A DNA stretch of 64,000 nt, from contig CADAUZ010000002.1 in assembly GCA_902791215.1 (NCBI GenBank), forward strand, positions 122,706-186,705. The letters are read 5' to 3'. This document shows positions 32,340 to 40,841 of this stretch, piece by piece. Each line of letters opens with the position of its first letter. Position 1 is the stretch's first letter. Origin of the DNA: Oscillospiraceae bacterium. Its GTDB lineage: Bacteria; Bacillota; Clostridia; Oscillospirales; Oscillospiraceae. Below the pieces are notes generated by a model. That model made no database searches and was not told where the DNA came from. It was given only the letters and a program-made list of their open reading frames with translations. The position numbers and the translations under genes were made by a program.

Positions 32340-35300
32340 TTACTTTCCGGCCATGGCCTTGTACTGGGCGTAGCGCCGGGCGGTGAATTCCTCGGCCTCC
32401 TTGAAGAGGACCTCGGCGCGCTCAGGGAAGGTGCGTGTCAGAGAGGCGAAGCGGACCTCGCCCATCATGAACTCGCGGAGCTTGCCGTTGGGCTCCTTGC
32501 TGTCGAGGATGAAGGGGTTGAGCCCCTTGTCCAGATTCTCGGGGATGTAGCGGAAGAGCGGCCAGTACCCGCACTCCACCGCGAGTTTCTCCTCCGCCAT
32601 GGCCTTGCCCATGCCGTTGACGAGGCCGTGGTTGATGCAGGGCGCGTAGGCGATGATGAGGGACGGACCCTTGTGGGCCTCGGCCTCCTTGAGGGCGGTG
32701 ATGAGCTGGGCGGGATTGGCACCCATGGCGACCTTGGCGACGTACACGTTGTCATACACCATTGCCATGCGGCCCAAGTCCTTCTTGGCAGTCGCCTTGC
32801 CGGCGTTTGCAAACTGCGCCACCGCGCCGATGGACGTGGCCTTCGAGGCCTGACCGCCGGTGTTGGAGTAGACCTCGGTGTCCACCACCAGAATATTCAC
32901 GTCGATGCCGGAGGCCAGCACGTGGTCGAGGCCGCCGTAGCCGATGTCGTAGGCCCAGCCGTCGCCGCCGTACATCCACATGCTCTTCTTGACCAGCGTG
33001 TCGGTACGATTCTTAAGCCACACCACGTCCTCGCACTCACAATCGGTCGCGGCCAGCGCTTCCTTGAGCGCATCGGACACCTCGCGGGTGTACGCGGGCT
33101 CGTCGCCCTTTTCAAGCCATGCGGCGAGGGCGGTTTTCAGCTTCTCGTCGTCGGTTTTGGCGAGGGCGGCTTCCGCGTGGGTCCTGGCCTGGCGGCGCAT
33201 CTGGTCGACCGACAGGCACATACCGAGGCCGTACTCGGCGTTATTCTCAAACAGGGAGTTGGACGGCGCGGGGCCGTAGCCTTTGGCGGTCTTTGCGTAG
33301 GGGAAGGTGGGCGTGGAGGAGCCGACCACGTAGGTGCAGCCGGTGGCGTCCGCCACATACATGCGCTCGCCGAAGAGTTGGGTCATGAGCTTCATGTAGG
33401 GGGCCTCGCCGCAGCCGGCGCAGGAGCCGTTGAACTCATAGAGCGGGCGCTCGTACTGGCTGCCGCGGGTGCTGAACTTGTCCATGGGATTTGCCTTGAC
33501 CGGGAGATTCACAAGGTAATCCCAGTTCGGCTGCTCGTGCATCTGGCTCTCGAGCGGCTGCATGACAAGGGCCTTCTCCTTGGCCGGGCAGACATTCGCG
33601 CAGGAGGAGCAGCCCTGGCAGTCGATGGGGTCGACCTGAATGCGGTAGGTGTAATTTTCAAAGCCCTTGCCCACGGCCTTCTTCGTAACCATGCCCTCGG
33701 GTCCGGCGGCTTTCTCATCCTCCGTTACCAGGAAGGGACGGATGCAGGCGTGGGGACACACCAGCGAGCACATGTTGCAGCCGATGCAGTTATCACTGAT
33801 CCACATGGGAACATTGGTGGCAATGCCGCGGCGCTCGTACTTGGAGGTCTCCACCGGGCTCACGCCGTCGGCATAGGGCATGAACTTCGATACCGGGATC
33901 TTGTCGCCCGCCTGTTTGTTGACCGGGATCTGAATGTCGCGGATATAGGTCGGCAGGGTCTGATCGACGCTCTCTTCCTCGTCCTTGAGATCAGCCCAGC
34001 CCGCAGGCACGTCGATCTTCCTTAAGGCGGTGAGCCCCGCGTCGACGGCGGCGCAGTTCATGTTGACGATCTTTTCACCCTTCTTGGAGTAGGTCTTGAC
34101 AATGGCGTCCTTCATGTACTGCACAGCGTCCTCGATGGGCAGCACGCCCGAGAGCTTGAAGAAGGCCGACTGCAGCACCGTGTTCGTGCGGTTGCCGAGA
34201 CCGATCTGCTGGGCGATGTCAGTGGCGTCGATCGTGTAGAAGTTGAGGCCGTTCTGGGCGATGATGCGTTTTGCGCGGTTCGGCAGGTGCTCCTCGAGCC
34301 CCGCCATATCCCAGTCGGTGTTGAGCAGGAAGGTGCCGCCCTTCTTGATCTCCGCGACGATGTCGAAGTCCTTCATATAGCTCTGCTTGTGGCAGGCCAC
34401 AAAGTCCGCCATCGTGACATAGTAGGTGGAGCGGATGGGCTCATGGCCGAAGCGCAGGTGGCTCTTGGTCACGCCGCCGGACTTCTTGGAGTCGTACTCG
34501 AAATACGCCTGCGCGTACTGGTCGGTGTTGTCGCCGATGATCTTGATGGAATTCTTGTTGGCGCCCACCGTGCCGTCGGAGCCGAGGCCCCAGAACTTGC
34601 AGGAGATGATCGACTTGCCGGAGGTGACGATGTTCTCACCGACGCTCAAAGAGGTGTGGGTCACATCGTCGTTGATGCCGACGGTGAAGTGATTCTTCTT
34701 CTCTCCCGCCATGTTGTCGAACACAGCCTTCATGTGGGCGGGGATGGTGTCCTTGGAGGAAAGACCGTAGCGACCGCCGAGAATCTCGACACCGGCAAAG
34801 GCGGTGTCGCGCAGGGCGGTGCACACATCCTCAAACAGCGGCTCGCCCGCGGCGCCCGGCTCCTTGGTGCGGTCGAGGACGGAGATGGTCTTGACCGTCT
34901 CGGGCAGCGCGGCGGCGAGGTGCTTTGCCGAGAAGGGGCGGTAGAGGTGCACCTGGATCATGCCGACCTTCTCGCCGCGCTCAGTGAGGTAATCGACCAC
35001 CTCGTGCAGAGTTTCACACACGGAGCCCATGGCGATAATCACGCGCTCGGCGTCGGGTGCGCCGTAATAGTTGAAGAGCCTGTAGTCCCGGCCCGTGAGC
35101 TTGCCGATCGCGTCCATCTTCTCCTGTACGATGTCGGGGAGAAGATCGTAGGCGGTGTTGCAGGCCTCGCGGGACTGGAAGAAGGTGTCGGGGTTTTGCA
35201 GGGTGGAGCGGATGGTGGGGTGCTCGGAGTTGAGGGCGTGGTCGCGGAAACGCTGCACCGCATCCCAGTCGAGGATCTTGCCCAGATCGTCGTAGTCCAG

Positions 35301-35852
35301 AAGCTCGATCTTCTGGATCTCATGGCTGGTGCGGAAGCCGTCAAAGAAGTGCATGAAGGGGATGGAGCCCTTGATGGCGGCAAGGTGGGCCACCGCGCCG
35401 ATGTCCATGCACTCCTGCACGCTCGAGGAGGCCAGCATCGCAAAGCCGGTCTGACGGCAGGCCATGGCGTCGGAATGATCACCGAAGATGGAGATGGAGT
35501 GAGTGCCGACGGTGCGGGCGGCAACGTGCATCACGCCGGGGAGCATCGAGCCCGCGATGCGGAACATCGGCGGGATCATCAGCATGAGGCCCTGGGAGGC
35601 GGTGTAGGTAGTTGCCAGTGACCCGGTCTCCAGCGCGCCGTGCATGGCGCCGCAGGCGCCGGACTCTGCCTGCATTTCGACGAGCTGCACCGGCTGACCG
35701 AAAAGGTTCTTCTTGCCGTGGGCGGCCCAGTCGTCCACATGGTCGGCCATGGGGCTGGAGGGGGTGATGGGGTAGATGGAGGCGACCTCCGTAAAGGCAT
35801 AGGATACGTACGCGGCGGCTTCGTTGCCGTCCATTGTCTTTCTCATCAGCAT
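32340..35852 (-). CDS. nifJ: Pyruvate:ferredoxin (flavodoxin) oxidoreductase
   Basis: This protein has 1170 residues. The ATG at 35852 follows GGAGGAATAAGACC, so the eight extra upstream codons are not used. It oxidises pyruvate to acetyl-CoA and CO2, reducing ferredoxin. The single-chain form is complete: the pyrimidine-binding N-terminus (RKTMDGNEAAAYVSYAFTEV, YPITPSSPMAD), the gamma domain, two ferredoxin-type clusters (CIGCNMCSLVCPHAC; CQGCSSCANVCPAKEK), and the TPP domain (FNGSCAGCGEAPYMK, GDGWAYDIGYGG, DTEVYSNTGGQ). It is the last gene downstream of mtnK-mtnA-aldolase-ridA, with only 4 bp separating it from ridA. Confidence 0.98.
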   Translation of the reverse strand: MLMRKTMDGNEAAAYVSYAFTEVASIYPITPSSPMADHVDDWAAHGKKNLFGQPVQLVEMQAESGACGAMHGALETGSLATTYTASQGLMLMIPPMFRIAGSMLPGVMHVAARTVGTHSISIFGDHSDAMACRQTGFAMLASSSVQECMDIGAVAHLAAIKGSIPFMHFFDGFRTSHEIQKIELLDYDDLGKILDWDAVQRFRDHALNSEHPTIRSTLQNPDTFFQSREACNTAYDLLPDIVQEKMDAIGKLTGRDYRLFNYYGAPDAERVIIAMGSVCETLHEVVDYLTERGEKVGMIQVHLYRPFSAKHLAAALPETVKTISVLDRTKEPGAAGEPLFEDVCTALRDTAFAGVEILGGRYGLSSKDTIPAHMKAVFDNMAGEKKNHFTVGINDDVTHTSLSVGENIVTSGKSIISCKFWGLGSDGTVGANKNSIKIIGDNTDQYAQAYFEYDSKKSGGVTKSHLRFGHEPIRSTYYVTMADFVACHKQSYMKDFDIVAEIKKGGTFLLNTDWDMAGLEEHLPNRAKRIIAQNGLNFYTIDATDIAQQIGLGNRTNTVLQSAFFKLSGVLPIEDAVQYMKDAIVKTYSKKGEKIVNMNCAAVDAGLTALRKIDVPAGWADLKDEEESVDQTLPTYIRDIQIPVNKQAGDKIPVSKFMPYADGVSPVETSKYERRGIATNVPMWISDNCIGCNMCSLVCPHACIRPFLVTEDEKAAGPEGMVTKKAVGKGFENYTYRIQVDPIDCQGCSSCANVCPAKEKALVMQPLESQMHEQPNWDYLVNLPVKANPMDKFSTRGSQYERPLYEFNGSCAGCGEAPYMKLMTQLFGERMYVADATGCTYVVGSSTPTFPYAKTAKGYGPAPSNSLFENNAEYGLGMCLSVDQMRRQARTHAEAALAKTDDEKLKTALAAWLEKGDEPAYTREVSDALKEALAATDCECEDVVWLKNRTDTLVKKSMWMYGGDGWAYDIGYGGLDHVLASGIDVNILVVDTEVYSNTGGQASKATSIGAVAQFANAGKATAKKDLGRMAMVYDNVYVAKVAMGANPAQLITALKEAEAHKGPSLIIAYAPCINHGLVNGMGKAMAEEKLAVECGYWPLFRYIPENLDKGLNPFILDSKEPNGKLREFMMGEVRFASLTRTFPERAEVLFKEAEEFTARRYAQYKAMAGK

Positions 35853-35856
35853 GGTC

Positions 35857-36234
35857 TTATTCCTCCACAACTGCAATAGCCTCGATCTCGCACAGGAGAT
35901 TCTTCGGCAGGGTCTTCACCGCCACGCAGGAGCGGGCGGGCTTGCTGACAAAATATTTCTCATAGATCGCGTTGAATACGGCAAAGTCGCCCATGTCCGC
36001 GAGGAAGCAGGTGGTCTTGATGACCTTGTCAAAACCGGTCCCGGCAGCCGCCAGGAGCGCACCGATATTCTTGCAGCACTGTTCGGCCTGCGCTTCGATG
36101 CTCTCACCGGCGACAGCGCCGCTTTCGGGGAGCAGGGCAACCTGCCCGGAGGTAAACAGCAGACCATTGACAACATAACCCTGAGAGTAGGGGCCGATGG
36201 CAGCCGGAGCCTGATTGGTGGCAATGACTTTCAT
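35857..36234 (-). CDS. ridA: RidA family enamine/imine deaminase
   Basis: This protein has 125 residues. The ATG at 36234 is preceded by GGAGG with an 11-bp gap; the earlier in-frame ATG overlaps that ribosome site. The YjgF/YER057c/UK114 signature is present (NQAPAAIGPYSQGYVVNGLLFTSGQVALLP; CVAVKTLPKNLLCEIEAIAVV, with the catalytic Arg in the PARSCVAV segment). It hydrolyses reactive 2-aminoacrylate-type intermediates that PLP enzymes such as methionine gamma-lyase can release. It is co-oriented with nifJ and the aldolase. Confidence 0.95.
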   Translation of the reverse strand: MKVIATNQAPAAIGPYSQGYVVNGLLFTSGQVALLPESGAVAGESIEAQAEQCCKNIGALLAAAGTGFDKVIKTTCFLADMGDFAVFNAIYEKYFVSKPARSCVAVKTLPKNLLCEIEAIAVVEE

Positions 36235-36285
36235 AATTGTTCTGTCCTCCAAATTAAAATATTGTATAATTTCACTCCGCGGCGG

Positions 36286-36981
36286 TCAGACCTCCGCAGA
36301 GTTTTTGACGTACTTTCCGGAGCTGTTTTCCCCGCCTGCGGGCTGACCATAGGACTTGAAGCCCTCGAACACCGCGTCCATTTCCGCCTTGCCGAGGACA
36401 AAGGGTTTGCCGATGCACATGGCGCGGTATTGGAGCTCGGCAATGTATTCGAGGTTCTGTGCAAGGCCGAAGGCACTCTTAAGGTCCTTGCCGCAGACGA
36501 CAATGCCGTGGTTTGCCAGCAGGACCGCGTCGCCGTCGCCGCAGGTTTTCACCGCGTCGTCTGCAAGCTCCGGCGTGCCGAAGGTGTGGTAGGGCGCGCA
36601 GGGGATTTCATGGCAGTTAGCGTCTGCGAGCACATAGTGTACAGCCTCAATGGGCTTCCTGAGCACCGCAAAGGTGGTGCAGAAGCGGGAGTGGGTGTGG
36701 ACAATGGCGCGGCAGCCGGGCTTGTGCTTATAAAACGCCGTGTGCATGCCCCACTCGCTGGAGGGCTTGCGCTTGCCGTCCACCACATGGGACTCGAGAT
36801 CCATGATGACGATGTCCTCAGGCCTGGTCTCCATGTAGCCGATGCCGGAGGGCTTGATGGCCATCAGACCCAGCTCGGGGTTATAGATGCTCTGGTTGCC
36901 GCTGGTGCCGGGACAGAGCTTTGATGCGCTCATCTGCCTGCCAATCTCCACCATCTGTTCGCGTTCTTCCTGCATCAACAA
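36286..36981 (-). CDS. Class II aldolase (probable methylthioribulose-1-phosphate aldolase of the DHAP shunt)
   Basis: This protein has 231 residues from TTG 36981, or 229 from the ATG at 36975; the ribosome-site spacing favours the TTG. It is a zinc-dependent class II aldolase/adducin-family protein: CPGTSGNQSIYN, KPSGIGYMETRPEDIV, AIVHTHSRFCTTFA with the zinc HxH, and LLANHGIVVCG. FucA-like sequence alone would suggest fuculose-phosphate aldolase. Its position directly after mtnK and mtnA matches the Ald2 enzyme that splits methylthioribulose-1-phosphate into DHAP and 2-methylthioacetaldehyde. That function is inferred from context. Confidence 0.85.
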   Translation of the reverse strand: MLMQEEREQMVEIGRQMSASKLCPGTSGNQSIYNPELGLMAIKPSGIGYMETRPEDIVIMDLESHVVDGKRKPSSEWGMHTAFYKHKPGCRAIVHTHSRFCTTFAVLRKPIEAVHYVLADANCHEIPCAPYHTFGTPELADDAVKTCGDGDAVLLANHGIVVCGKDLKSAFGLAQNLEYIAELQYRAMCIGKPFVLGKAEMDAVFEGFKSYGQPAGGENSSGKYVKNSAEV

Positions 36982-36997
36982 AACAAGATCCCTCCGT

Positions 36998-38050
36998 TTA
37001 ATAGAATGCTTTTACTTCGCTGTCAAAATAGCGATCCAGCAAATACGGGACATAGACGCCCTTGTCCGTCACCACGCCGGAAATGAGATGCGGCGGCACT
37101 ACGTCAAAGGAGGGGTAGAGCGCCTTCACCTCGGGCAGGCAGTTCGGGATGCCGCGATAGCGCAGGACCTGCTCGGGGTCTCGCATCTCGATGACGATGT
37201 CTTCCCGCGTGTGCTTGTCCTTATCGGGGATGCCGGTGACGTAATAGGGTATGCCGAAATGCTTGGCGAGAATGGCGATCTGAAAGGAGCCGATCTTGTT
37301 GGCGATGTGCCCGTCGCGGGCAATGGTGTCGGCGGCGGAGGTGAAGAGCCCGATCTTTCCCTCCTGCATGGCCCAGGCGATCATGTTGTCGGTGAGTACC
37401 GTGGTGTCAAAGCCCATCTCGGCAAAGCAGCTCGAGGTCAGCCGCGCCCCCTGGAGATAGGGCCTCGTCTCGGCACAGTACACGCGAAAGTCCTTGCCGC
37501 TTCTCTTCGCCGCACGGATCACGGTGCCGATGATGGTCTCGCCGAAGCACTGGGTCAGGATGCTGCCGCCGTCCGGAATGAGCTTACACAACTCGTCGCC
37601 CACGATCTGCATGGTGCTGTAGCGCCGGTTCAGAGATTCCACCGTGGAATCCACGATCGCCTCGATGGGATCGTGCCCTGCCTCCAGCGCTTTTTCCGCA
37701 AGCGTTGCTGCCCGGTATGTGATCTGCCCGTAGCGGTTGGCGGTGGTGGGGCGTGCGTGCGCCAGATCATACGCTGCCTGTTTGAGGAAAGCGACCTGCT
37801 TTTCCTTTGCCTCTCCGCGCACCTGAAAGGCGGCCAGCGCCATGCCCATGCCGACGGCGGTGTAGGGCCCGGCACTCTGCGTCACCATATCGGCGATGGC
37901 CCGGGCCACCTCCCGATAGCTTTCGCACTCCACGAAGCGGAGCTCCGTGGGGAAGATGCGGCGGTCGAGAATGCGGACCTTGCCGTTATCATACCAGGCT
38001 ACGTTTTCGTATTTAAGCAGGAAGGGCATGCCCTCGTCCATGCGTACCAT
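36998..38050 (-). CDS. mtnA: S-methyl-5-thioribose-1-phosphate isomerase
   Basis: This protein has 350 residues with ribosome site GAGGTG. It isomerises 5-methylthioribose-1-phosphate to methylthioribulose-1-phosphate. Family motifs present are AVGMGMALAAF (usually RGAPAIG in canonical MtnA, so divergent here), the catalytic-Cys region ILTQCF, CAETRPYLQGARLT, and the catalytic Asp in LTDNMIAWAMQ. The C-terminal GIPYYVTGIPDKD is typical. It lies 11 bp after the mtnK stop and 16 bp before the aldolase start. Confidence 0.9.
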   Translation of the reverse strand: MVRMDEGMPFLLKYENVAWYDNGKVRILDRRIFPTELRFVECESYREVARAIADMVTQSAGPYTAVGMGMALAAFQVRGEAKEKQVAFLKQAAYDLAHARPTTANRYGQITYRAATLAEKALEAGHDPIEAIVDSTVESLNRRYSTMQIVGDELCKLIPDGGSILTQCFGETIIGTVIRAAKRSGKDFRVYCAETRPYLQGARLTSSCFAEMGFDTTVLTDNMIAWAMQEGKIGLFTSAADTIARDGHIANKIGSFQIAILAKHFGIPYYVTGIPDKDKHTREDIVIEMRDPEQVLRYRGIPNCLPEVKALYPSFDVVPPHLISGVVTDKGVYVPYLLDRYFDSEVKAFY

Positions 38051-38061
38051 CGTGTATCACC

Positions 38062-39267
38062 TCATGTCAGAATCAGACGGAAGGCCTCCGTCAGCTCTTG
38101 TCCTTTACGGTATGCCTTGCGGTTCTTAATGAGCGCAATGCCGAGCTTTATGAGCGCGCGCTCCATCGGGATGCGCTGAGCGGGATCGGTGACGGAGCTG
38201 ACCTCCATGACCTTGGAGTCGCCCACCGTACGGCGGATGATCTCCGTGCCCGCGTACCCGGCAGCGTCGGCCATGACATTGTCGAGATACTGTGCCTTAA
38301 AGGCGGGCACGCGATAGAGCGGGAGCGTGACGAACGCGTCGTACTTTGCCTCCAGCTTCTGCCGCGTCTTGTCCCAGACCCCGGCAATGCATGTCTCGAT
38401 TGCCGCCATGGTCTCCACGGCGTCCGGCGCGGTGAAGGCCTTGTTGGCCCAGGCAAAGAAGAGATTGCCGATCACGTTTCCGATGTCATAGCCCATGGGG
38501 CCGTAGAAGGCAAACTCGGGGTCGAGGACTTTGATGCCGTTTTCGTTTATAAAGATGGAGCCGGAATGCAGATCTCCGTGCAGCAGGGCCTGGGCATTGT
38601 TCATGAAGTTCAGGCGCAGCTGAGCTGCCTCGGCGTGAAGGCCCTCGTCTTCATACAGAAAGCGCCGTACAAAATCCTCGTTCCCGGGAAAGAGAATATT
38701 GCGGCCTTTATAGTCATAATACGGCTCCGTCAGCACCAGGTCCTCGGTGATTTTGCACAGCTCCGGGTTGGTGAAGAACTTCACGCGCCGTTTTTTCTCC
38801 TCCGCGTCCAGCAGCAGATCGGTGGTCGGCAGCAGCGTGTCCGCCATGAAGGAGGAGATGTTCTCACTCAGGTGAGAATAAACGTGACCGGCTGCAAGCT
38901 CCTTGCGGAGATTCTTGTAATCCGAAACATCCTCCATGGAGGTCGCCGCCATGACCTCGTCATAATGGTATACCTCGGGCACCAGACCGGGGGCAAGCTC
39001 CGCCTCAAGCTTAAGGATGGCGGCCTCGATCTTATTGCGGTACATGTCCAGCGGCCTGCCGGAGGAGCGCAGGAGCCTGTCGGCCTGCTTGACGATCACG
39101 GATCGTCCGTCCCGTTTGGAACAGACGCGAAAGACATAGTTGATGTTGCCGTCGCCGATCTCCGCGCATTCCGTCTCCTCGTCAGGATCAAAATAATGCA
39201 GGACCTCAACTGCGTAACGCCTGACATCGTCGGTGTTCATGAGAAAAAAAGAATTGAAATCGGACAT
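38062..39267 (-). CDS. mtnK: S-methyl-5-thioribose kinase
   Basis: This protein has 401 residues. The ATG at 39267 follows a purine-rich GGGGGAAAA; an extension to 39348 is possible but lacks a ribosome site. It phosphorylates methylthioribose at C1. The aminoglycoside-phosphotransferase/choline-kinase fold shows EIGDGNINYVFRV (nucleotide loop), SVIVKQADRLLR (Lys), LLHGDLHSGSIFI (catalytic HGD) and VLDPEFAFYGPMGYDIGN (metal site; DxE as in MtnK). It is first of the salvage set mtnK-mtnA-aldolase, following the HAD gene by 14 bp. Confidence 0.95.
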   Translation of the reverse strand: MSDFNSFFLMNTDDVRRYAVEVLHYFDPDEETECAEIGDGNINYVFRVCSKRDGRSVIVKQADRLLRSSGRPLDMYRNKIEAAILKLEAELAPGLVPEVYHYDEVMAATSMEDVSDYKNLRKELAAGHVYSHLSENISSFMADTLLPTTDLLLDAEEKKRRVKFFTNPELCKITEDLVLTEPYYDYKGRNILFPGNEDFVRRFLYEDEGLHAEAAQLRLNFMNNAQALLHGDLHSGSIFINENGIKVLDPEFAFYGPMGYDIGNVIGNLFFAWANKAFTAPDAVETMAAIETCIAGVWDKTRQKLEAKYDAFVTLPLYRVPAFKAQYLDNVMADAAGYAGTEIIRRTVGDSKVMEVSSVTDPAQRIPMERALIKLGIALIKNRKAYRKGQELTEAFRLILT

Positions 39268-39281
39268 GGATTTTCCCCCAG

Positions 39282-39764
39282 TTATATTTGAGACAGTTCT
39301 TCCCGGCGGCGGATCTCGTCGGCGCGGGCGATCACTTTTTCCTTCCAACTGTCGTCATCCGCGTCAAGCTGGTAGACATTGAAACCCATCTGCCTGCCCG
39401 AGGTGACGATCACCGCCTCATCGTCGACATGCAGGGAGATGCGGTAATGGCTGGGTACCTTCTGCGGCAGCGTTTCCTTGCGGTCACGCTGTACCTCGCG
39501 CAAGTGCCGCTCACCGTTGACGATGCCGTCAAATTTCACACCGTAGCAGCGGAACAGCCGCCGTATATATCGCTCCGAACGGAAGGACGAGGTATAGACC
39601 CAGACCTCGTAGCCCATTTTCTGCAGCGTGCGGATAAGCTCGGGCGTACCGAGCCTGAGCCGCTCTTTGTACATCCTTCCAAGCGGAAAAGGCAGAGGCG
39701 GCTCGGTCTTGTGCGTCAGCGGCGAGACAAACAGGACCTCGTCGAGATCGAAAGAAACTCTCAT
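39282..39764 (-). CDS. HAD-like phosphatase-fold protein
   Basis: This protein has 160 residues. The ATG at 39764 overlaps the stop of the upstream ParB-HAD gene (ATGA). The HAD motif I is RVSFDLDEVLFV, motif II is VWVYTSSFRSERYI, and an acidic motif sits at the end (YQLDADDDSW). It is a shortened paralogue of the C-terminal half of the upstream gene: both share YKER-R-G-P-L, the VYT motif and YIR--FR-Y-V--DGI-xG. The substrate is unknown. It precedes mtnK, which hints at a phosphate-ester role in the same pathway, but that is weak. Confidence 0.8.
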   Translation of the reverse strand: MRVSFDLDEVLFVSPLTHKTEPPLPFPLGRMYKERLRLGTPELIRTLQKMGYEVWVYTSSFRSERYIRRLFRCYGVKFDGIVNGERHLREVQRDRKETLPQKVPSHYRISLHVDDEAVIVTSGRQMGFNVYQLDADDDSWKEKVIARADEIRRREELSQI

Positions 39765-40648
39765 GCCTGGTCCCTCTCCTTTGCGATGTCCTCCACGATC
39801 TTCATCACCGTCTGTGCCCATTCGGCGGCGGATACCTCAAAACTGTGTACCTCATAGCGCTTGCCGATCTGCCCGGTTCGCACGACCGAAGCGCTGTCGA
39901 TGTGGAGCGTCTCCTTGTACTGATTGCGCATCAGCTCCTCCATGCGCTTTTTTGTCTCCTCGCTCATCCAGCCCTTGCGCGCGCTGCCGGTGATGATCCC
40001 GTCGAGCCGCACGGAGTAGTGCCGGAAATAACTGCGGATGTATTCAAAGGAATAGTATTTTGCGGTATAGACCCAGATGTCATAGTCCTGCTTGCTCAGA
40101 TAATGCAGCAGCGCCGGGACACCGCGGCGGATGCGTTCCTTGTACCAGCGGCTGAACGGGAAGGACAGCCCCTTCTCCGCAGGCTCATCCTCCCCGCAGA
40201 AGACGACCTCGTCCAGATCCAGGGTCACGCGCTTATTGTGCTGGGACTTGCGGATCATCTGCTCAATGTCCGTCTCCTGTGTGAGATTGACGACGGAGAT
40301 GGGGAGCGGGTTATAGTTGACCTTTATCGCCGCGCCCCAGCGGTGGTGCCCGTTGAGAATCATATAGCCATCGGGATAGACCTTCTGCACGACGAGGGGG
40401 TCCTTCCAGATCTTCGCGTCCGCCTGGCGCTGGCGGACAAGCTTCTCGGCATAGTCCGAGAGGATCGTATAGTTAGGGCCGATCGAGGGAAAGCAGAACT
40501 CGTCATCCGGATTCGGGTGAAGCTGCTGCCAGCGCGCCTTTTTGACGAACATCCTTTCCGCAAGCGAAGCCTTGACCGGAACCATGGTGCCCTGATTCTT
40601 TTCAATCTCATCGGCAATAAACTGTTCAAACTCTGTCGCGCGTGCCAT
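39761..40648 (-). CDS. ParB/Srx-like domain fused to a HAD domain
   Basis: This protein has 295 residues with ribosome site GGAGG. The N-terminal part (about 60-135) has LVVQKVYPDGYMILNGHHRW, the G-H-H-R-W motif of the ParB/sulfiredoxin nucleotide-binding fold. The C-terminal part (about 140-285) is a HAD domain beginning VTLDLDEVVFCG, with DIWVYTAKYYSFEYI and FRHYSVRLDGIITG. ParB/Srx-type folds bind and hydrolyse CTP or transfer phosphate. A fusion to a HAD hydrolase suggests a small phosphotransfer or proofreading enzyme. I know no function for this combination. Confidence 0.78.
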   Translation of the reverse strand: MARATEFEQFIADEIEKNQGTMVPVKASLAERMFVKKARWQQLHPNPDDEFCFPSIGPNYTILSDYAEKLVRQRQADAKIWKDPLVVQKVYPDGYMILNGHHRWGAAIKVNYNPLPISVVNLTQETDIEQMIRKSQHNKRVTLDLDEVVFCGEDEPAEKGLSFPFSRWYKERIRRGVPALLHYLSKQDYDIWVYTAKYYSFEYIRSYFRHYSVRLDGIITGSARKGWMSEETKKRMEELMRNQYKETLHIDSASVVRTGQIGKRYEVHSFEVSAAEWAQTVMKIVEDIAKERDQA

Positions 40649-40841
40649 AAGCGATCCTCCCGCTGCATCTGTTTATAATTGAATTATACGTCTTTTGCGT
40701 TCAAATGCAAGGCATAAAAGAGGAAGGCGTGAAAAATATCAGATGAACATTGACAGATAATCCCGAAATAAGTAAAATACACAGGTCGATTACATTTTTA
40801 TGCCCGATCACCGACAAGCGGGCGAAACGGAGGAACAACGC

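Noticed and set aside
32325..34025. 566-codon plus-strand frame opposite nifJ, and similar long antisense frames at 34287-35621, 36887-38179 and 38098-39291
   Set aside because: They are antisense to well-identified enzymes, have typical high-GC shadow composition (V, G, H rich), and no ribosome sites.
40649..40841. Possible SAM or methionine-related riboswitch before methionine gamma-lyase
   Set aside because: No SAM-I, SAM-II or T-box core could be found; only divergent -10-like boxes are visible.
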